DNA from: Tetrahymena elliotti 4EA
Lineage: Eukaryota > Ciliophora > Oligohymenophorea > Hymenostomatida > Tetrahymenidae
Direction of reading: 5' to 3'
DNA length: 64,000 nucleotides
NCBI GenBank assembly: GCA_000231825.2
Contig: JH720296.1
Coordinates: forward strand, 1,129,666 to 1,193,665
This document shows positions 1 to 12,711 of the stretch, piece after piece. The notes beneath the pieces were generated by a model that was not told the DNA's origin, made no database searches, and saw only the letters and a list, made by a program, of their open reading frames with translations. Position 1 is the first letter of the stretch; the number at the start of each line of letters is the position of its first letter. A program made the position numbers and the translations under genes.

Positions 1-1
1 T

Positions 2-3000
2 ATAACTGATAGAAATAATTCTATTTCATCATAAGATTTATCCAGATAACTAGTTAAAACTCCCAATCATAAGCCTATATTCTAACAACCTCTCCCTTAT
101 TAAAGAATCTAATAACAAAGATAATCAGTCTAATATACCCCACAATATCGTTAAAGTATTTCACATATTGGAGAAATAGCTGGAAATGATTTAAATGCTG
201 TTAACAGAAGCCTAAATTAGTTACCTACTCAAAATGTTGTTGACATTTAAAGTAGAAATATAAAAATTTTACAAAATGGTATTCCAAACTAAATAAATCA
301 GCCATACAATTTCCAATAAATATTACAGCCACCTCAGTAAATTTAAATCATTCAAAATCAACAATAAAATCAAGGATTTCCCCAAAAAATGTAAATATTT
401 CATTTATTTTCATAATAAAAATTGATATGTTTAAAATAGATATAGTCAGCCATCTACATATAGACAGTATGAGGCTACAGAAAATAGTCAAATCTGTAAA
501 TAATTTATTTAATCTGTTTTTTTATTAAATTTTATAATAAATTAGTGTTAGAGAATTAGAAAAAAATTGAATAAAACCTCAATAAAGCCATTAATTAAAG
601 GTACTAATAAAAAATATAAAATTAATAGGATTAAGCTATCTACATAAATAACTAAGCAGCTGAAAATAATGATAAATAAGAGTCCTTTTCTAAAAATAAT
701 AATAATAATAATTAAGCTTCACCTAATCCATGGAATAATAGTCAAGCATAGCATCAGAGTATTAGAAACAATAATTTAAGAGCAAGTGGTTAGTTTTCAT
801 TTTTAGATAATCATAATTCTAAATAAAGTGATAGGTCTTCTTAAAAAGATGTTCAAAGTATTGATAGCAAAGAAAATGAACTAAATTAAGCAATTGCTGC
901 AATATAAAAATTGACAATTGAAAAAAACTAATTGATAAACTAAGTAGAGTAACTTACAAATGAGCTAAACGAATAATCATAATTGTAATTAAAATACTAA
1001 TAATAAATAAACTAATTGCAGACTGAATCAGAAAAATACAAAACAGAAATATCAGAGCAAATTCATATTTTGAAAATGGAATTAGAAAATGAAAAAATTT
1101 TGAGGTAGAATGAAGCAGTGATTTATAACCAAAAAATAAATAATGAATAATAGATCATAATTAATTTGTAATAAAAAAATGAAGAACTCCAAAAAACTCT
1201 TGCATAAAGAAGCACTAACATTTAAAAATCTATCTACGAGCTAGAATAAATTGGAAAAATTTTGAATGACAATGAATCTTGGTAAAAGATTTATTAGTTT
1301 TAGAAGGATAGTGAAGCTGGAAGTTATAAAGATTAGTTAAGCTTTTTAGATAAGATAAAAGAAAACAATTAAATTGAAGAAGAAATGGCTAAGTTACTTG
1401 ACGAAAGAACTATTTTGATGTAAGAAATCACTAATTAAAATGATTTCTTAAAGGGAAAGCTGTAGGAATTTAAAAAATAAGGATATAGTTCAAGCTCTTC
1501 TAGCTAAAAAGAATTATCCTCAATATAGATTTTAGAGCAGTAATTGTAGATTTCAGAAATTTAAAAAAAAGAGTTGACTCAAGAACAAGATTTAATGGCT
1601 AATTTATATGAATGTCAAATTGCTTAGTTAAAAGCTTAGTTACAGAATAAAAATGAAATCATTTAAGTTAAATATTAAGAAAATAAATTCTTCTTAAATT
1701 AAATTTAAGATCTTGAAAATAGTATGAAGAAATCCCCTTACAGAAAAGAAGATAAAGCACCAATAGGCAATGTTGCTCCGTTTTGTTAAGTCCCTGAAAA
1801 ACAAATAAAAAAGCAACAACAGTAAAAATTTTAAAATGTATTTTATTATATTAATTGTTATTATAAATAGAAACTAAGAGAATAATTTGTAATTATCTTA
1901 AAGTAAGAAAGAGGGAGAAGTCTAATTAAGTAAAAAAAATAATGAAGAAGAGCATTTGGATGAGTCTGAAGAAACAAGTAACGTAAAGCAAACTAATTTA
2001 ATAGATAAAATCAGTGCAACTAAATAGGAAAGCAAACAATTAAGTGAACAATAAATAAAATTTAATCCAGCAGAAGAAGAATAAATGAAGTAAAAGCTAT
2101 TTGCTGATTAAAATACTCAATAAGGAATAAAAAAAGCAGAAAATCAACCTATTGTACCAGTTTTTATGACATACTAAGAGTATAACCAAAGAATGAGCAA
2201 AGAAAATAAATAAAAATAACCAGATTTTTAGAAATCTAGTGGTTAACTTTAAAACGATAGCTATGCTGAAAAATAAGAAGCCTTTAACAAGAATAGCAAA
2301 AATTAATACAGTCCTGTAATTAAAAGAGAAGATTAAATATAGTAAGGTATGTAGCAATTTTAAGAAATGAAAGCAGTTAATTATGATCAAGAATAAGATG
2401 AAGAAGCCTTTTTTAATTAATAATAAAATTTAAGCTAATAGAATTTAAATGAAGGAATAAATTAGATTTAGGATGAAGATATAGATAAGAATAATCATTA
2501 AATGAGCAAAAATATCTTGGATAAATATAATGATTACTTGTAAGGAGAAAAGCTTTATACGGAGGAAGATAGCTTGAATTATTAAAGAAATCATGTGCTA
2601 TCTACTATTAAAGAAGAATAATAAAGTGAACATTAAACTAACTTTTCTTCTGTTTATCAAAATTAAAATAATTAAGCCACTAATGAAGCTAAACCAGCTC
2701 AAACTAAAAAAAATACAATAAAAAATTATTCTAACTACATAGAAAATCTAAAAATGAACCTAAAATAGTCTCAAGAATAGAGAAAACTTTTAGAAGAGTA
2801 AGTAAATAACATAATCAAAACAAGTAACATAGGCTTTAAAGATGATGATGTAGATAATAGCTCTCTTGACGAGCCTTTTAACAAACAAATTGATAATAAT
2901 GGAGTTTAAAACTAAGGAATCTCAGTATAAATTAAATTGTCTGGAAAAAAGGATTAAAACATTATATAAGAAAATTATTAGCAAGACTAAGCAAGGCAAT

Positions 3001-3290
3001 AAGATTATGATTATTAATGGGATAGTAATGAGATTCCATAACTTGAAGAAGATGAACAAATTTATGAATAAAATGAAATGTAAGAAAACTAAAATGAGTT
3101 GTAAAATAATTTTGTCTATAATTAAAGCAAAGATGATAAACAGCAAAAAAGAAATTCAAAATATAAATACGATGATGAGATTCCAGTTAATCACAAATAA
3201 ATTTAAAATTCAAATGAATATGAAAGACAATATCAAGAAATACTTAACCAACAAGATGCAATTAAATAATAATTTAAATATTTAAAGTGA
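2..3290 (+). CDS. Q-rich coiled-coil protein, 5' partial
   Basis: The reading frame enters at base 2 and ends at TGA 3288-3290, giving about 1,039 visible residues; the N-terminus lies outside the window. Proposed introns are 391-439, 496-545 and 1838-1907, and exon phases agree across all three. The first ~180 residues are N/S/Q-rich. Roughly bases 850-1740 encode a long heptad-like coiled coil rich in E, K, L, N and Q. The remainder is charged and Q/N/E-rich with more predicted coil near the end. Most glutamines are TAA or TAG. No catalytic motif, signal peptide or membrane segment is visible. It looks like a structural or scaffold protein, but no family is recognised. The third intron is the least certain, since its acceptor (taaagtaag) is atypical; without it the frame meets TGA about 30 codons later. 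Confidence 0.75.
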
Positions 3291-3865
3291 AATTAAGTCA
3301 TATTTCTCCTTCTTTTTCATTACAAAATCACCATTCTTATTTTTCAATTAATTAATTAAATTGTTTCATTTTACATTGAATAGAATTGTTACCTACTACT
3401 TGTAATTTAAAATAAAATATTTTAAATAAAAATTAAATGTAAAAAAAAAAATAAAAAATAAAAAATGCAAAATTTTCTTTTACGCTGTAAAAATTATCAT
3501 TCAAATTGAAATAAAACTTAATTTATTTGAATAATATTTTCCACACAATTAGTTATTTTCTGAAAACTAAACACATTCTTATTAAATATTATCAAAATTG
3601 CGCTAAAAAAACATAGAATAATCAATCAGTATTGATTAACATATCCCCAAATATAAAATTTGAATTTGTATTTTATTATTTGTTTATTTGTTTGGTGGAT
3701 TATCTTTTTTGCTTTTTTATCATTTAATAATAACAATCCAGTCTGAATTTCTGCCAAATTTCTTTCATCTAGATAATATACTAATAAGCTTTTAAAAAAA
3801 CAAATTTAATTTCAGAAAGATTTATTAAAATAGCAAATAATAATTATTTGATTAAATACAAGGAT
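3291..3865. other. intergenic spacer between two + strand genes
   Basis: AT-rich DNA with A and T homopolymer runs and no convincing frame. It holds the 3' flank of the first gene and the presumed promoter and leader of the PHD gene. Confidence 0.5.
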
Positions 3866-6138
3866 ATGGAAGTAGAAAATATAGGGTCTTAAAAAACACC
3901 TTAAAAAAAGGCTAGTTTAAGCAATTAACAAGTTCCTGAATAAGTTATTATCCATGTTGATAGTCCAGATTTAGAATAATATATTCCAGATTAAATGAAA
4001 GATTCAAGATCAACAGTAATTGATGAAAAACTAGAATACACAAATTATATGAATCTAAATGCAGAGAGAAAAAATGATAGTAGCAATTTAATTAGTGCAG
4101 GAGATCGCTAAAAATGTGTGGATTTTTATAAGCATTTAGATAATATTACTTTGCTCAGTAGTAAATAAGAGAAAGAAAATCAAATTATACAAAACTCAAA
4201 TGAAATAAATAAATAACTATTTAGCAAAAACAATACTAGAGATTAGTTTCTACAAGAACAGATATAACATCAAAAGCTAAATGAATTGAATATTTTTGTA
4301 ATTTATTGATTTCTTGTTGTATTTTTTAATATTTTACTAAATAGAAAGATAGTTAAAGCGAAGAGTATAGGTTGAAGCTCAAGTAAAAAGATTTAATTTT
4401 ATCTCAAAAAGAAGAGGAAATATCTGAATTATTAAGGAAGTTAAAAAATTATGAATAAAGGATAAGTTTTTAAGAATCTGAATTAGTAGATTATAAATAA
4501 TTGAATTCTAAATTAAAATAATTAATTGGTAAATTATTAAATAAGATTTTATTTAAAATAAAATAAATATTTGTTTTATTATTATTATCAATAGAGGAAT
4601 AGAAAAGTAGCTTTGATAAAAAAATTGTAAAAATTGTTTTTAAATTTGAAAATAATTTGATTGATTTTGAATTTAAAATAGCATAAAATCTAGTCGAATT
4701 AAGATATGACCTCAGAAATCAATGGTGAATGGAAAACTTAGTTATTTGAATAAAAGGAAAAGATGGAGGAATTATAAAGATAAGTTTTGGTAATAAGTAG
4801 TTAATTAGACAAAAAAGAAATAGAAAATTAATCTTTGGCAGAGAAGAATATGGAATTAACTAATAATAATTATGATCTTAATGAAGAACTTGAAAAATAA
4901 AAGAGAGAATACAAGCTTTTGTAGGCATAAAGGAGATAAGAAGAGGGGATCTTTGATAATTATGGTAATCAATAGAATAAATTCATCAACTCCCTAGTTT
5001 CCTATTAGAAAGATTTAAAGGAAGTATTCTAGCAAATAAATAACAATCCAAGTAAAAAGATTTCAATTGATTGTTTATTCATTTTAAAATTGATAATTTC
5101 TGTTGTTAAAAAATAGTTATTGAGAAATATAAAAAGTAAAATGAGGAACTTATTTTAGAAAACACTTCTGTAAAATATTTTTAGTTTTGTTAATATTTTA
5201 TACTGATAAATTGTTATTTATTAATATTAGTTAAGGGAGTAAGTTATTAAACTTAATCAGGATTTAAGTGAACATAATTTAGAATAAATTAAAAAAACTC
5301 ATTAGCAAATAAGCAACTCATCTTCTGCAAATTAAGATGAAAATTAAAAAAACAACACTGAGACATTGTATTAAAGTATGATGTCAAAATTCTTGGAAAT
5401 GGATGAAAAAATGGCTTAAAATGATAATGAAAAATTTGAAGCTTTATAATAGAAGGACTTCTGGTTCCAAAAATCTCATTAATTAGAAAATGAAGTTTCT
5501 TCATTAAAGGAATAAATAAAAATTCTTAATTCAAAAATTGTTGATCTAGAAAATCAATAATTTAACACCAAGCTAACTAACAAGAAAGCTAATAATATTA
5601 ATGCTAATAAAACTAAGAAACGTAAAATTGGTAAAGACTCAGATGCAGAAGAGGATTCTCTAAACATAACTGATAAAAAATTAAAGCCTAATTATGATAT
5701 AGAAACACCAAGTTTGTAGCTTAGTGTGTAAGATAGTTTGCAAAAGAATGATTTATCAGCTGAAAAAGAGCAATAACAAAGCTTTCCAGTTTTATCTAAG
5801 CCAGCTTAATAGACTAACTAAAATGTATCTGTCCCATCCAAAAATATTGCTTTATTCAAATTAAGAGTTTGCAATAAATGCAATTTAAATATTAAAAAAA
5901 TGCAGGAATTCGAAACTTGCACAACATGCAACAGTAATTAATTTAAGAAGTTTTAATTTTAAAATATTTATTTAAAATAAATAATAAAATAGAGGATTAT
6001 CATACCAAGTGTAAAGGTGACTCCGTTGTAGGAACATTTTGCCATACCTGCCATGAAAAGTAAAAGAAAAAAAATAATGCAGAAATGGAAGTTGAAAAGC
6101 AAAAAGAAAAACCATAAGAAATGGTACCCGAAAACTGA
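3866..6138 (+). CDS. coiled-coil protein with C-terminal PHD finger
   Basis: Seven exons encode about 626 residues. Introns: 4298-4344, 4529-4594, 4627-4681, 5052-5116, 5136-5235, 5934-5992. The exon at 5117-5135 is only 19 nt, inferred because it alone restores the frame between two good donors and acceptors. Residues ~90-450 are coiled coil (E/K/L/Q heptads). At about residues 556-604 the spacing C-x2-C, C-x2-C, x4-H-x2-C, C-x2-C matches the C4HC3 PHD zinc finger (CNKC, CTTC, YHTKC, CHTC); the last intron splits the finger. PHD fingers usually read histone H3 tails, so a nuclear chromatin role is inferred. A basic K-rich stretch (KKRKIGK) just before the finger could be a nuclear signal. 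Start chosen as the first ATG of the frame. The finger is clear; the exact function is unknown. Confidence 0.82.
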
Positions 6139-6976
6139 GTTAAAGGAATTCAATAAATAAATAATTTATTGTGAATTTGTATCTTAGAGTTTGTTGAGTT
6201 TAACTAATTTTAACTAAATTCTCATAATATTCTCTCATCTAACAAATACTATTTTCTCACAAGGACATTAAGTTATTTGGATCTTTTTTATAAAATAGAA
6301 CTATACTTTTTATTCATCTTAAAATTAATAAAAAAAGCTTTGAATTATTTTTAAGACAATAATAATAAATTTTTTAAGTTTTAAATTATTTTAAATAAAA
6401 TACATCCTTTTTAATTGCTTCATTTAGAATTCTTTTTTTCAAAATAAATTTTTTAAAAGTTTTATTTATTTATTTATGCTTAAGATTAAAATTAGAACCT
6501 TATGTTTATAATTTTAGATAATGTTTCAAATATTGTAATCAAATACAAATCTTTTAAAAATTAGAATAAGAAAATGAATAAATGGAAAATAAAAGATGAA
6601 ATAAATACTATTGGTTTGTGAAGTTTACAATTCATTCAATTAAGAATTTTTTTATTTTAAGTGTTTTAGTGTGATTAGAATCAATTGTTTGTGATTTAAA
6701 TATTTTAAAAACTAAAATTAGAATCAAAGTGTTTAATTTTAATATCTTTGAAAGACTTAAATATCATTTAAATGTAAATTTTATAAAGAATAAAAGAAAT
6801 AAATTCTAAAATTAGTAAAATAAAGAATATTTTTTATATTTAATTTATACAATTTTTCTAAAGAAATTAATTATTAAAAAAAATAATAAAATAATGAATT
6901 AATTGTCATAATTTTTTTAATTTAAAGTTAATTTAACTATTTAGATTCTATAAAATTTGATTTATTTTTTGATTGA
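6139..6976. other. convergent intergenic region
   Basis: The tails of a + gene and a minus gene meet here. The DNA is extremely AT-rich with no coding frame or recognisable RNA. Shared 3' flank and polyadenylation signals are expected but not identified. Confidence 0.5.
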
Positions 6977-9900
6977 TCACTCATCTAATTTTAAATAGAA
7001 CTATTTGAATGATTCAAAAAATATTTCTATCTTCATTATCTTATCTCCAAGAAGTGACTCCCAACTTTTTAGCCAGGTCTTTATTTCCTGCTTTTCGGCT
7101 TCTTCACTTTATACCCACTCCATTAGTACTTCGGCCAATTTAACTAATAAAGTATCTTCCATTATGCTACTGACATCTTTAGATTGAATAAAATCACACC
7201 ATCTGACTATATTTTCTACTACATCTAAGTCTTTTTGATCACTTGGGTTAATTTCTAGTTCATCAAGATAGAATTATAATTTAGGAATTATTTATTTAAG
7301 CATTAAATCATTCCATTGAGATTCAGATATTATCTTTTACCAAGGTTTAAGCCTTTCTAGCATAGAGCTATCTTGGATCTCCCATTTGGATAGAACCTAA
7401 GAGTATTTAGCTAAAACTAGCTTGAATGTATCTTTAAGTAGATCAATAGGAGAAATGATTGCAATCCAAGGTATCAGCCATAAATCAACATCAACCTAAG
7501 GGTTTTTTGCTTCTTATTTGGTAGAAGGATGCCATTTTTTAACAGCATCATTAAGTTTAGGCAAAATAAAACTTTAGACTAGATCAGAAATAACTTGTTT
7601 GGGAAGGACTTTTTGATATTCTTCAAGACAATCTATGATTGAATTGTTATTTCTTAAGTTTGTAGGATTAAATTCTTTGATCATGAAATTCTTTAAATGA
7701 GGCATAAAGGAGTTATTAATTATATATTATGTATATCTTTGTATAATTCTTTCATTCTTCTCATTCAAAACAGTATCTCTCTGTAAGTAAATATTTGCTG
7801 ATAATTCACTCTCATATCTATGTAAATTTTGGTTTTATTTAAATAAGAAAATTTTATTGAGAAGATATTCAACCTATTAAATAAGTTAAACTTATTTTTT
7901 AATTTCAGCTTTGTCAAAATTAGTTAAAAAGTTTTAAGATTGTTGTAAAATAGATTTATTTTTTAAGCTAGATCCTTCAATATCATACCCATTATCTTCA
8001 TTAATTTCCATTTCAACATCTTCTTCTTGCTCTTCATATAATTTATGATTATTTTAACTCAATTTAACATTTTGTTTATAAATTAAATTCTAAAAATGCT
8101 GTTTAAGATTTGAAGTGATTTGTTTAACAAAAAGCTGTTCCAAATTATAATTGATAAATTATTCACTGCATTTTTCAAACATTTCTTTGAATTTAATATA
8201 AATCTATTCTCCACTGAGCTTTTCCTCTTCTGTTCTGATATTTTAAAGATTTTCTAAAAGATTTACTGTTTGATTCATTACTTTTTTGTGACTATTTTAT
8301 TTTTCTGTTATTTACTACTCTTCATACTACACTGTCACTATGCGATCCTATTCAGTTTTAACTTTGGATGATAAATTCATTTTCTTTCCTTTAGATTTGT
8401 CAAGTTTATTCTTTAAATTAAGAAGTATTTCTGAAAATATGGGATTTTCTTGTCTAGCTAAAGATTTAGCGTCTAGAATCTTGGTAGCAGCAAAGAAATC
8501 AGAGTAACCATTTCCTTTTCCACTGTCATAAGTAACTTAGCTATCACCTCTCATATCAATAATTTTCATGTTTCCAGTATTTGTGGAACTAGGCTAAGAG
8601 ATATCACTCTTTATAATAGAGTCTTAGATATCTGCCATACTACCTTACTTAGCTTACTTGCTCTTCTTATTTAAGTGAGCAAAAAATCGATTAGGAAAAC
8701 GCTTATTCTCCTCATTTCTTTTGATGTAAGTTTTTTCAAACTCAATAGTATTTTCTTCATCATAATCTCCAAAATCTGACTGATTTTTTTTAAATTCACT
8801 ATAAGCTTCTTCAAATTCATCGATTTCTCCTTCAACATCAATACCATATTCTTTTAACAACTTTTTATTTTCAGCTTCCATTTACTTATAATTATCTTAC
8901 ATCGTAAAGCTTTGCTTGAACTAAGCTTCAACAGGCTTAGCACGACCTTGCTCTTCTTTACCAATACCTTTTCCTACCTTATAACCCATTTTTTAAAGCA
9001 TAGCAAAACCTTTGCCATAGTTATCTTTATGTGTTTTAGCTTCGATCGTTTCCTACTAAGTTTCTAAATTAACAATTCCCTTAGATTCTTCCTCTATTTC
9101 TTCATCTGTTTTCTTTTTAAATTATTTTCTCTACTATCCAAACTTCATGGGTAAATTGAATTATTAGGTTTGTTCTTCAAAAATTGCATCTTCATCATCC
9201 TCTCTATTCCTTTTAAAGTTGAAAATTTTCTTCTTTCTCATTTATTCTTTAGTTAAACGTATCTAAGATGACTTAGAGGCTCTGCTAAACTAGAATTTCT
9301 CATCTTAATCTTCATAAGCATCTTCATCCTCAGCTTCTTGATTATTGTTTTCATCCTCATCATCATCCCCACCTAAATCTTCTAAGTCATCTAAATCATT
9401 TTCAATAGTACTATCACCTAACTTCTTGTTGTTAGATTTTGATTTCAAGATAGATTTCAATTTATTTTTTTCTTATTTTTTTGAAGAGTTTGATTTAAAA
9501 AAAAGTTTATTTTTACTTTTTTTTGAAAATCCTTCTACATCATCTTCATCATCCTCCTCATCATCTTATTCATATTCTTCTTGATCATCAGAATCATTTT
9601 CATCATTTTTCTTTGATGTTCTACCTCCCTTCGAAAACATCTGCATATAATTTTACTTTCCTTTATTCTTTTTCTATGAATTACTCATTTCATCTTCATC
9701 GTTATCACTTTTTTCATCTTCTTCTTCATCCTAAATTTCTATATCATATAAAAGAGGATCAAAACCATCCTCAAATCTGGACTGTTATTACAACTTTTTC
9801 TTTTTCTTTGAAATTTCATTTTCTTACAAATTACTCTCATCGAATTTCACAGACTTTTTCTATTTAGATACCTTTTTTTAATTATCAGTATTTTATTTTA

Positions 9901-10216
9901 TATCATTGGATTTCTTAGATTACTAATCTTCTTTCTCAGACTATTACTGATTAGCATACTTTACTTTAATACTTGTATCAGGATTGTGCTAGTATAAACC
10001 ACTCTTCCTGAAATTCATGGCTAAAGTTGTTTTTGCTAACTACTTTGATCCTTTAAATACACTTTCTTCAACTTCTGAATTCCAAATACCATAGATCTAA
10101 TCTTCCTTTGAAAGTTTTTTAGGTTTCTATTTTGTGAATGAAATAAAACCATTTTCATCTATATGAGAACCAAATTCTTCATCATCCATGTTAAAACCTG
10201 TTTTGCTATAGCTCAT
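6977..10216 (-). CDS. TFIP11: TFIP11/Ntr1-type spliceosome disassembly factor (G-patch + GCFC)
   Basis: A single open frame of 1,079 codons without introns, from ATG at 10216 to TGA at 6979-6977. The N-terminal ~390 residues are highly charged (runs of D/E/K/S). A G-patch lies at about 399-440 (AMLQKMGYKVGKGIGKEEQG). The C-terminal third matches the GCFC domain of TFIP11/STIP/yeast Ntr1, with LWLIPWIAIISPIDLL, a tryptophan-rich LSKWEIQDSS segment, LERLKPWQKI, and a late INPSDQ motif. Family members recruit and activate the DEAH helicase Prp43/DHX15 through the G-patch to take apart intron-lariat spliceosomes, so a nuclear role in splicing is expected. The lack of introns in a 3.2-kb gene contrasts with its neighbours. 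Length is somewhat above the ~840 residues of animal TFIP11 because of the acidic N-terminus. Confidence 0.93.
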
Positions 10217-11340
10217 TTTAGCTAAGTAATAATATGTTTAACTTTTTTCTTAATGAATATAAGCTATAAATAAATTAATTAAAGAAAAATTATTAATTAA
10301 ATATACTATCATGCTATCCTAAACTAATAATAACAAACTTAACTAGACACAAAATTTATTATCAAAAATCTATTACATATCTAGATCTACTTTAAAATTA
10401 AATATTTTTTATTTAATTTAGTAATATTGATATTCTCAATGCAAAGATTCAAATAACTTGAGAAATAAATGGGGTTTTAAATTAAAAAATTATTGATATT
10501 CAGTTGAATAAAAAATCTTTTAAATTTTACTCTTAAAAAAACTTAATTTTCAAAATATGATAAAAAATCTTTCTGAAAAAGAGAAAAGAATCTCATTTAA
10601 TTTAACTGAAAATTATTTTAAGGTAAAAAATATATATATAATTAAAATGATCTAATGCTAAAATAATAAAAATACTAAATTTTTATGAGTTGAAAATAGA
10701 AAATTGAAAAAATTTAATTAAACAATAAAATTTCACTATTTAAAATTTTCAAAGAATTTATTGTGAGGTATTTGCTAGAAAATTAATTTAGAATTAGCAA
10801 AACTTAATTTCTCACTTTAATTTCAATATATTAATTGATAATTAATTTAAAATAAACTAAAAAGAAGAGATCATAATAAATAAATAAACAATTCAGGTTT
10901 TTTTAATTTTAATTTTTTGCAGGAATAATGGTAAACAAGTTTAAAATTAAATTTATCATTTTATTTACCAAAAAAGAATAAAGGTAAAAATTTTAACGAA
11001 AACAGAAATATTAAAAATAGATAATTTGAAATTAATAAAAATAAAAGAAAATTTTAGATTAACAATAATGAATAAAAATTATAAATAAAGGAAGTGGTTT
11101 AGATGTATTGAAGAGTAAAATTAAATGAAGATATTAAAAACAAAAAAATAAATCAATACTAAAATAAATCATTTTTAATAATTTTTTTTTAATTTTTTTT
11201 CAGAGTTTTTGAAATTGAAATTTCTTTTTTTTTAGAACAAGAATAGTGTTTTTGTGTTTTTTGATTTTAATTCTATAGTTGTTTATTGATCGAATAAACT
11301 AATAATTATTATGTTTAAGAAATTAACAATAGTATTTTGA
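10217..11340. other. intergenic, upstream of TFIP11-like gene
   Basis: No supported gene. It holds the presumed TFIP11 promoter at its left end and, from ~11190, the first copy of a degenerate direct repeat. Long T and A runs dominate. Confidence 0.45.
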
Positions 11341-11490
11341 TCAGATTTAATAATTTTTTTAATATCTTTTTTGAGAGTTTTTGAAATTGAAATTTCTTTT
11401 TTATTTAGATTAGAAATAGTGAATTGGATTTTAATTCTATGGTTATTAATTGATCTAATAAATTAATTCTTATGTTTAAGAAATTAACAC
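11190..11490. repeat. degenerate tandem direct repeat, two copies
   Basis: Two related units of ~130-140 bp lie about 180 bp apart. Copy A (~11200-11330) and copy B (~11372-11492) both begin gagtttttgaaattgaaat and both end near atgtttaagaaattaaca. Copy B is inside the 3' end of the minus-strand gene ending at 11341, while copy A is just beyond its stop. This suggests a local duplication of the gene's tail. Confidence 0.7.
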
Positions 11491-12147
11491 AAGGAGATAA
11501 TCAACCCAAAAGTCTAAATATATTTACATTGATTGATTGCTAATTTAATTATCAATTGAGCATATTTATCTTTTACAATCTTAAAAAAGAGATTAGGCAT
11601 TTATTAATAGTTCTGAGCATTTTATAAAATGTTTTAATTACATGCTTCCTTAATTATTTTTTTATTCATTAAATAGTTTTCTTCTCAATAAATTTAAATT
11701 GATTTTTTTATTTCTTCCATTAAATGAAGATTAGTTGTTTTGCTAATTTAAGCTTATTTCTATATCCAATTGAATCTAAGCATGTTCATCTTCTATAAAG
11801 GCTTAATAAGCAATTTTCTCAAATGCTTTTTTAGTTTGTTCAGGTAAATTTTGCCATTTCATTATTTAAACAACTTAGAGAATAATTTAAGGAGGATATT
11901 GTATAGGATTTAAGTTTATTATTTTTATGAAACTATCAAATATGAGTTAATGTAATTTCTTTCCATCAATTGAGAATTGGTTTTGTTGAACTGCTTTTTT
12001 GTCAATTTAGTTCATTTTATTATTTAGTTTTCTATTTGAAGGTTCATCATTACTCCATAGCATATTTAGATATTCTTAGTATTCTTTCTCTTCTCCTTTT
12101 AAAGATCCATTTATATCTTTCAAATTGAAGTCGCAAAATTTGTGCAT
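11341..12147 (-). CDS. hypothetical protein, 268 aa
   Basis: Open frame from ATG 12147 to TGA 11343-11341 with many TAA/TAG glutamines and balanced amino-acid content, so it reads as coding. Residues ~75-120 contain MKWQNLPEQTKKAFEKIA, faintly like the second half of an HMG box, but the first helix is not recognisable, so this is only a hint. The last ~60 residues are N/Q-rich and coincide with the downstream copy of a tandem repeat, so the native C-terminus may have changed by duplication. There is no upstream in-frame TGA close to the ATG, and a T-rich stretch on the + strand ending in attttatttag could hide an upstream exon boundary. The neighbouring TFIP11-like gene is on the same strand and likely independent. 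Confidence 0.5.
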
Positions 12148-12425
12148 TCTTAGTGAGATAAATTTTTTTATTTTATTTAGTTAGTTTTTGGTTTTTATTT
12201 TTACTTAAATATTTTATTTTTTTGTGGCAGTCACCTCTTTTTTAAAATGATTGATTGGTAAATTATTAGAGTTTTTATCAAAAAAATTTTTTATTTGAAA
12301 TAATTTTTTTAAAAACCCTCTAATCAATTTTTAAAAACCCTCTTAAAAATTTAAAAACCCTCTAATGAAAAATTAAAAAAATTCTAAAAAATTCATTTCT
12401 TAAAAAAAATTATTTGTTTGAAATT

Positions 12426-12597
12426 AATAAAATTTTTAAAAATTTGTTTTGTTTTAGAAATNNNNNNNNNNNNNNNNNNNNNNNNNNNNNNNNNNNNNNN
12501 NNNNNNNNNNNNNNNNNNNNNNNNNNNNNNNNNNNNNNNNNNNNNNNNNNNNNNNNNNNNNAATAAAATTTTTAAAAATTTGTTTTGTTTTAGAAAT
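12426..12597. repeat. 36-bp identical direct repeats flanking the sequence gap
   Basis: The 36 bases immediately left of the gap (12426-12461) are identical to the 36 immediately right of it (12562-12597). Either the true gap is zero or negative (two contigs overlap here and were not merged), or the gap sits inside a tandem repeat. Confidence 0.95.
12462..12561. other. assembly gap, 100 N
   Basis: Exactly 100 unknown bases, the conventional placeholder for a gap of unspecified length. Confidence 0.99.
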
Positions 12598-12711
12598 GCA
12601 ATCATATTCATAAAAATAACCTCTATATGATGATATTTTACAAACTATTTTCAAATAAACAAATTATTTTTTGATAAAAAATTATTAAATCCAAAAAATA
12701 TAAAAAAAGAA

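Noticed and set aside
2866..3285. A 139-residue + strand standard-code frame and opposing minus frames
   Set aside because: They lie in other frames of the coiled-coil gene, which has a better coding signal with TAA/TAG as Q.
9345..9867. Serine/histidine-rich + strand frames
   Set aside because: Antisense shadows of the acidic, D/E-rich N-terminus of the TFIP11-like gene.
12301..12365. Telomere-like aaaaaccctct repeats
   Set aside because: Only three irregular copies and not the ciliate CCCCAA/GGGGTT telomere unit.
12393..12654. Frames crossing the N gap
   Set aside because: They are translations of N and of the 36-bp repeats; not genes.
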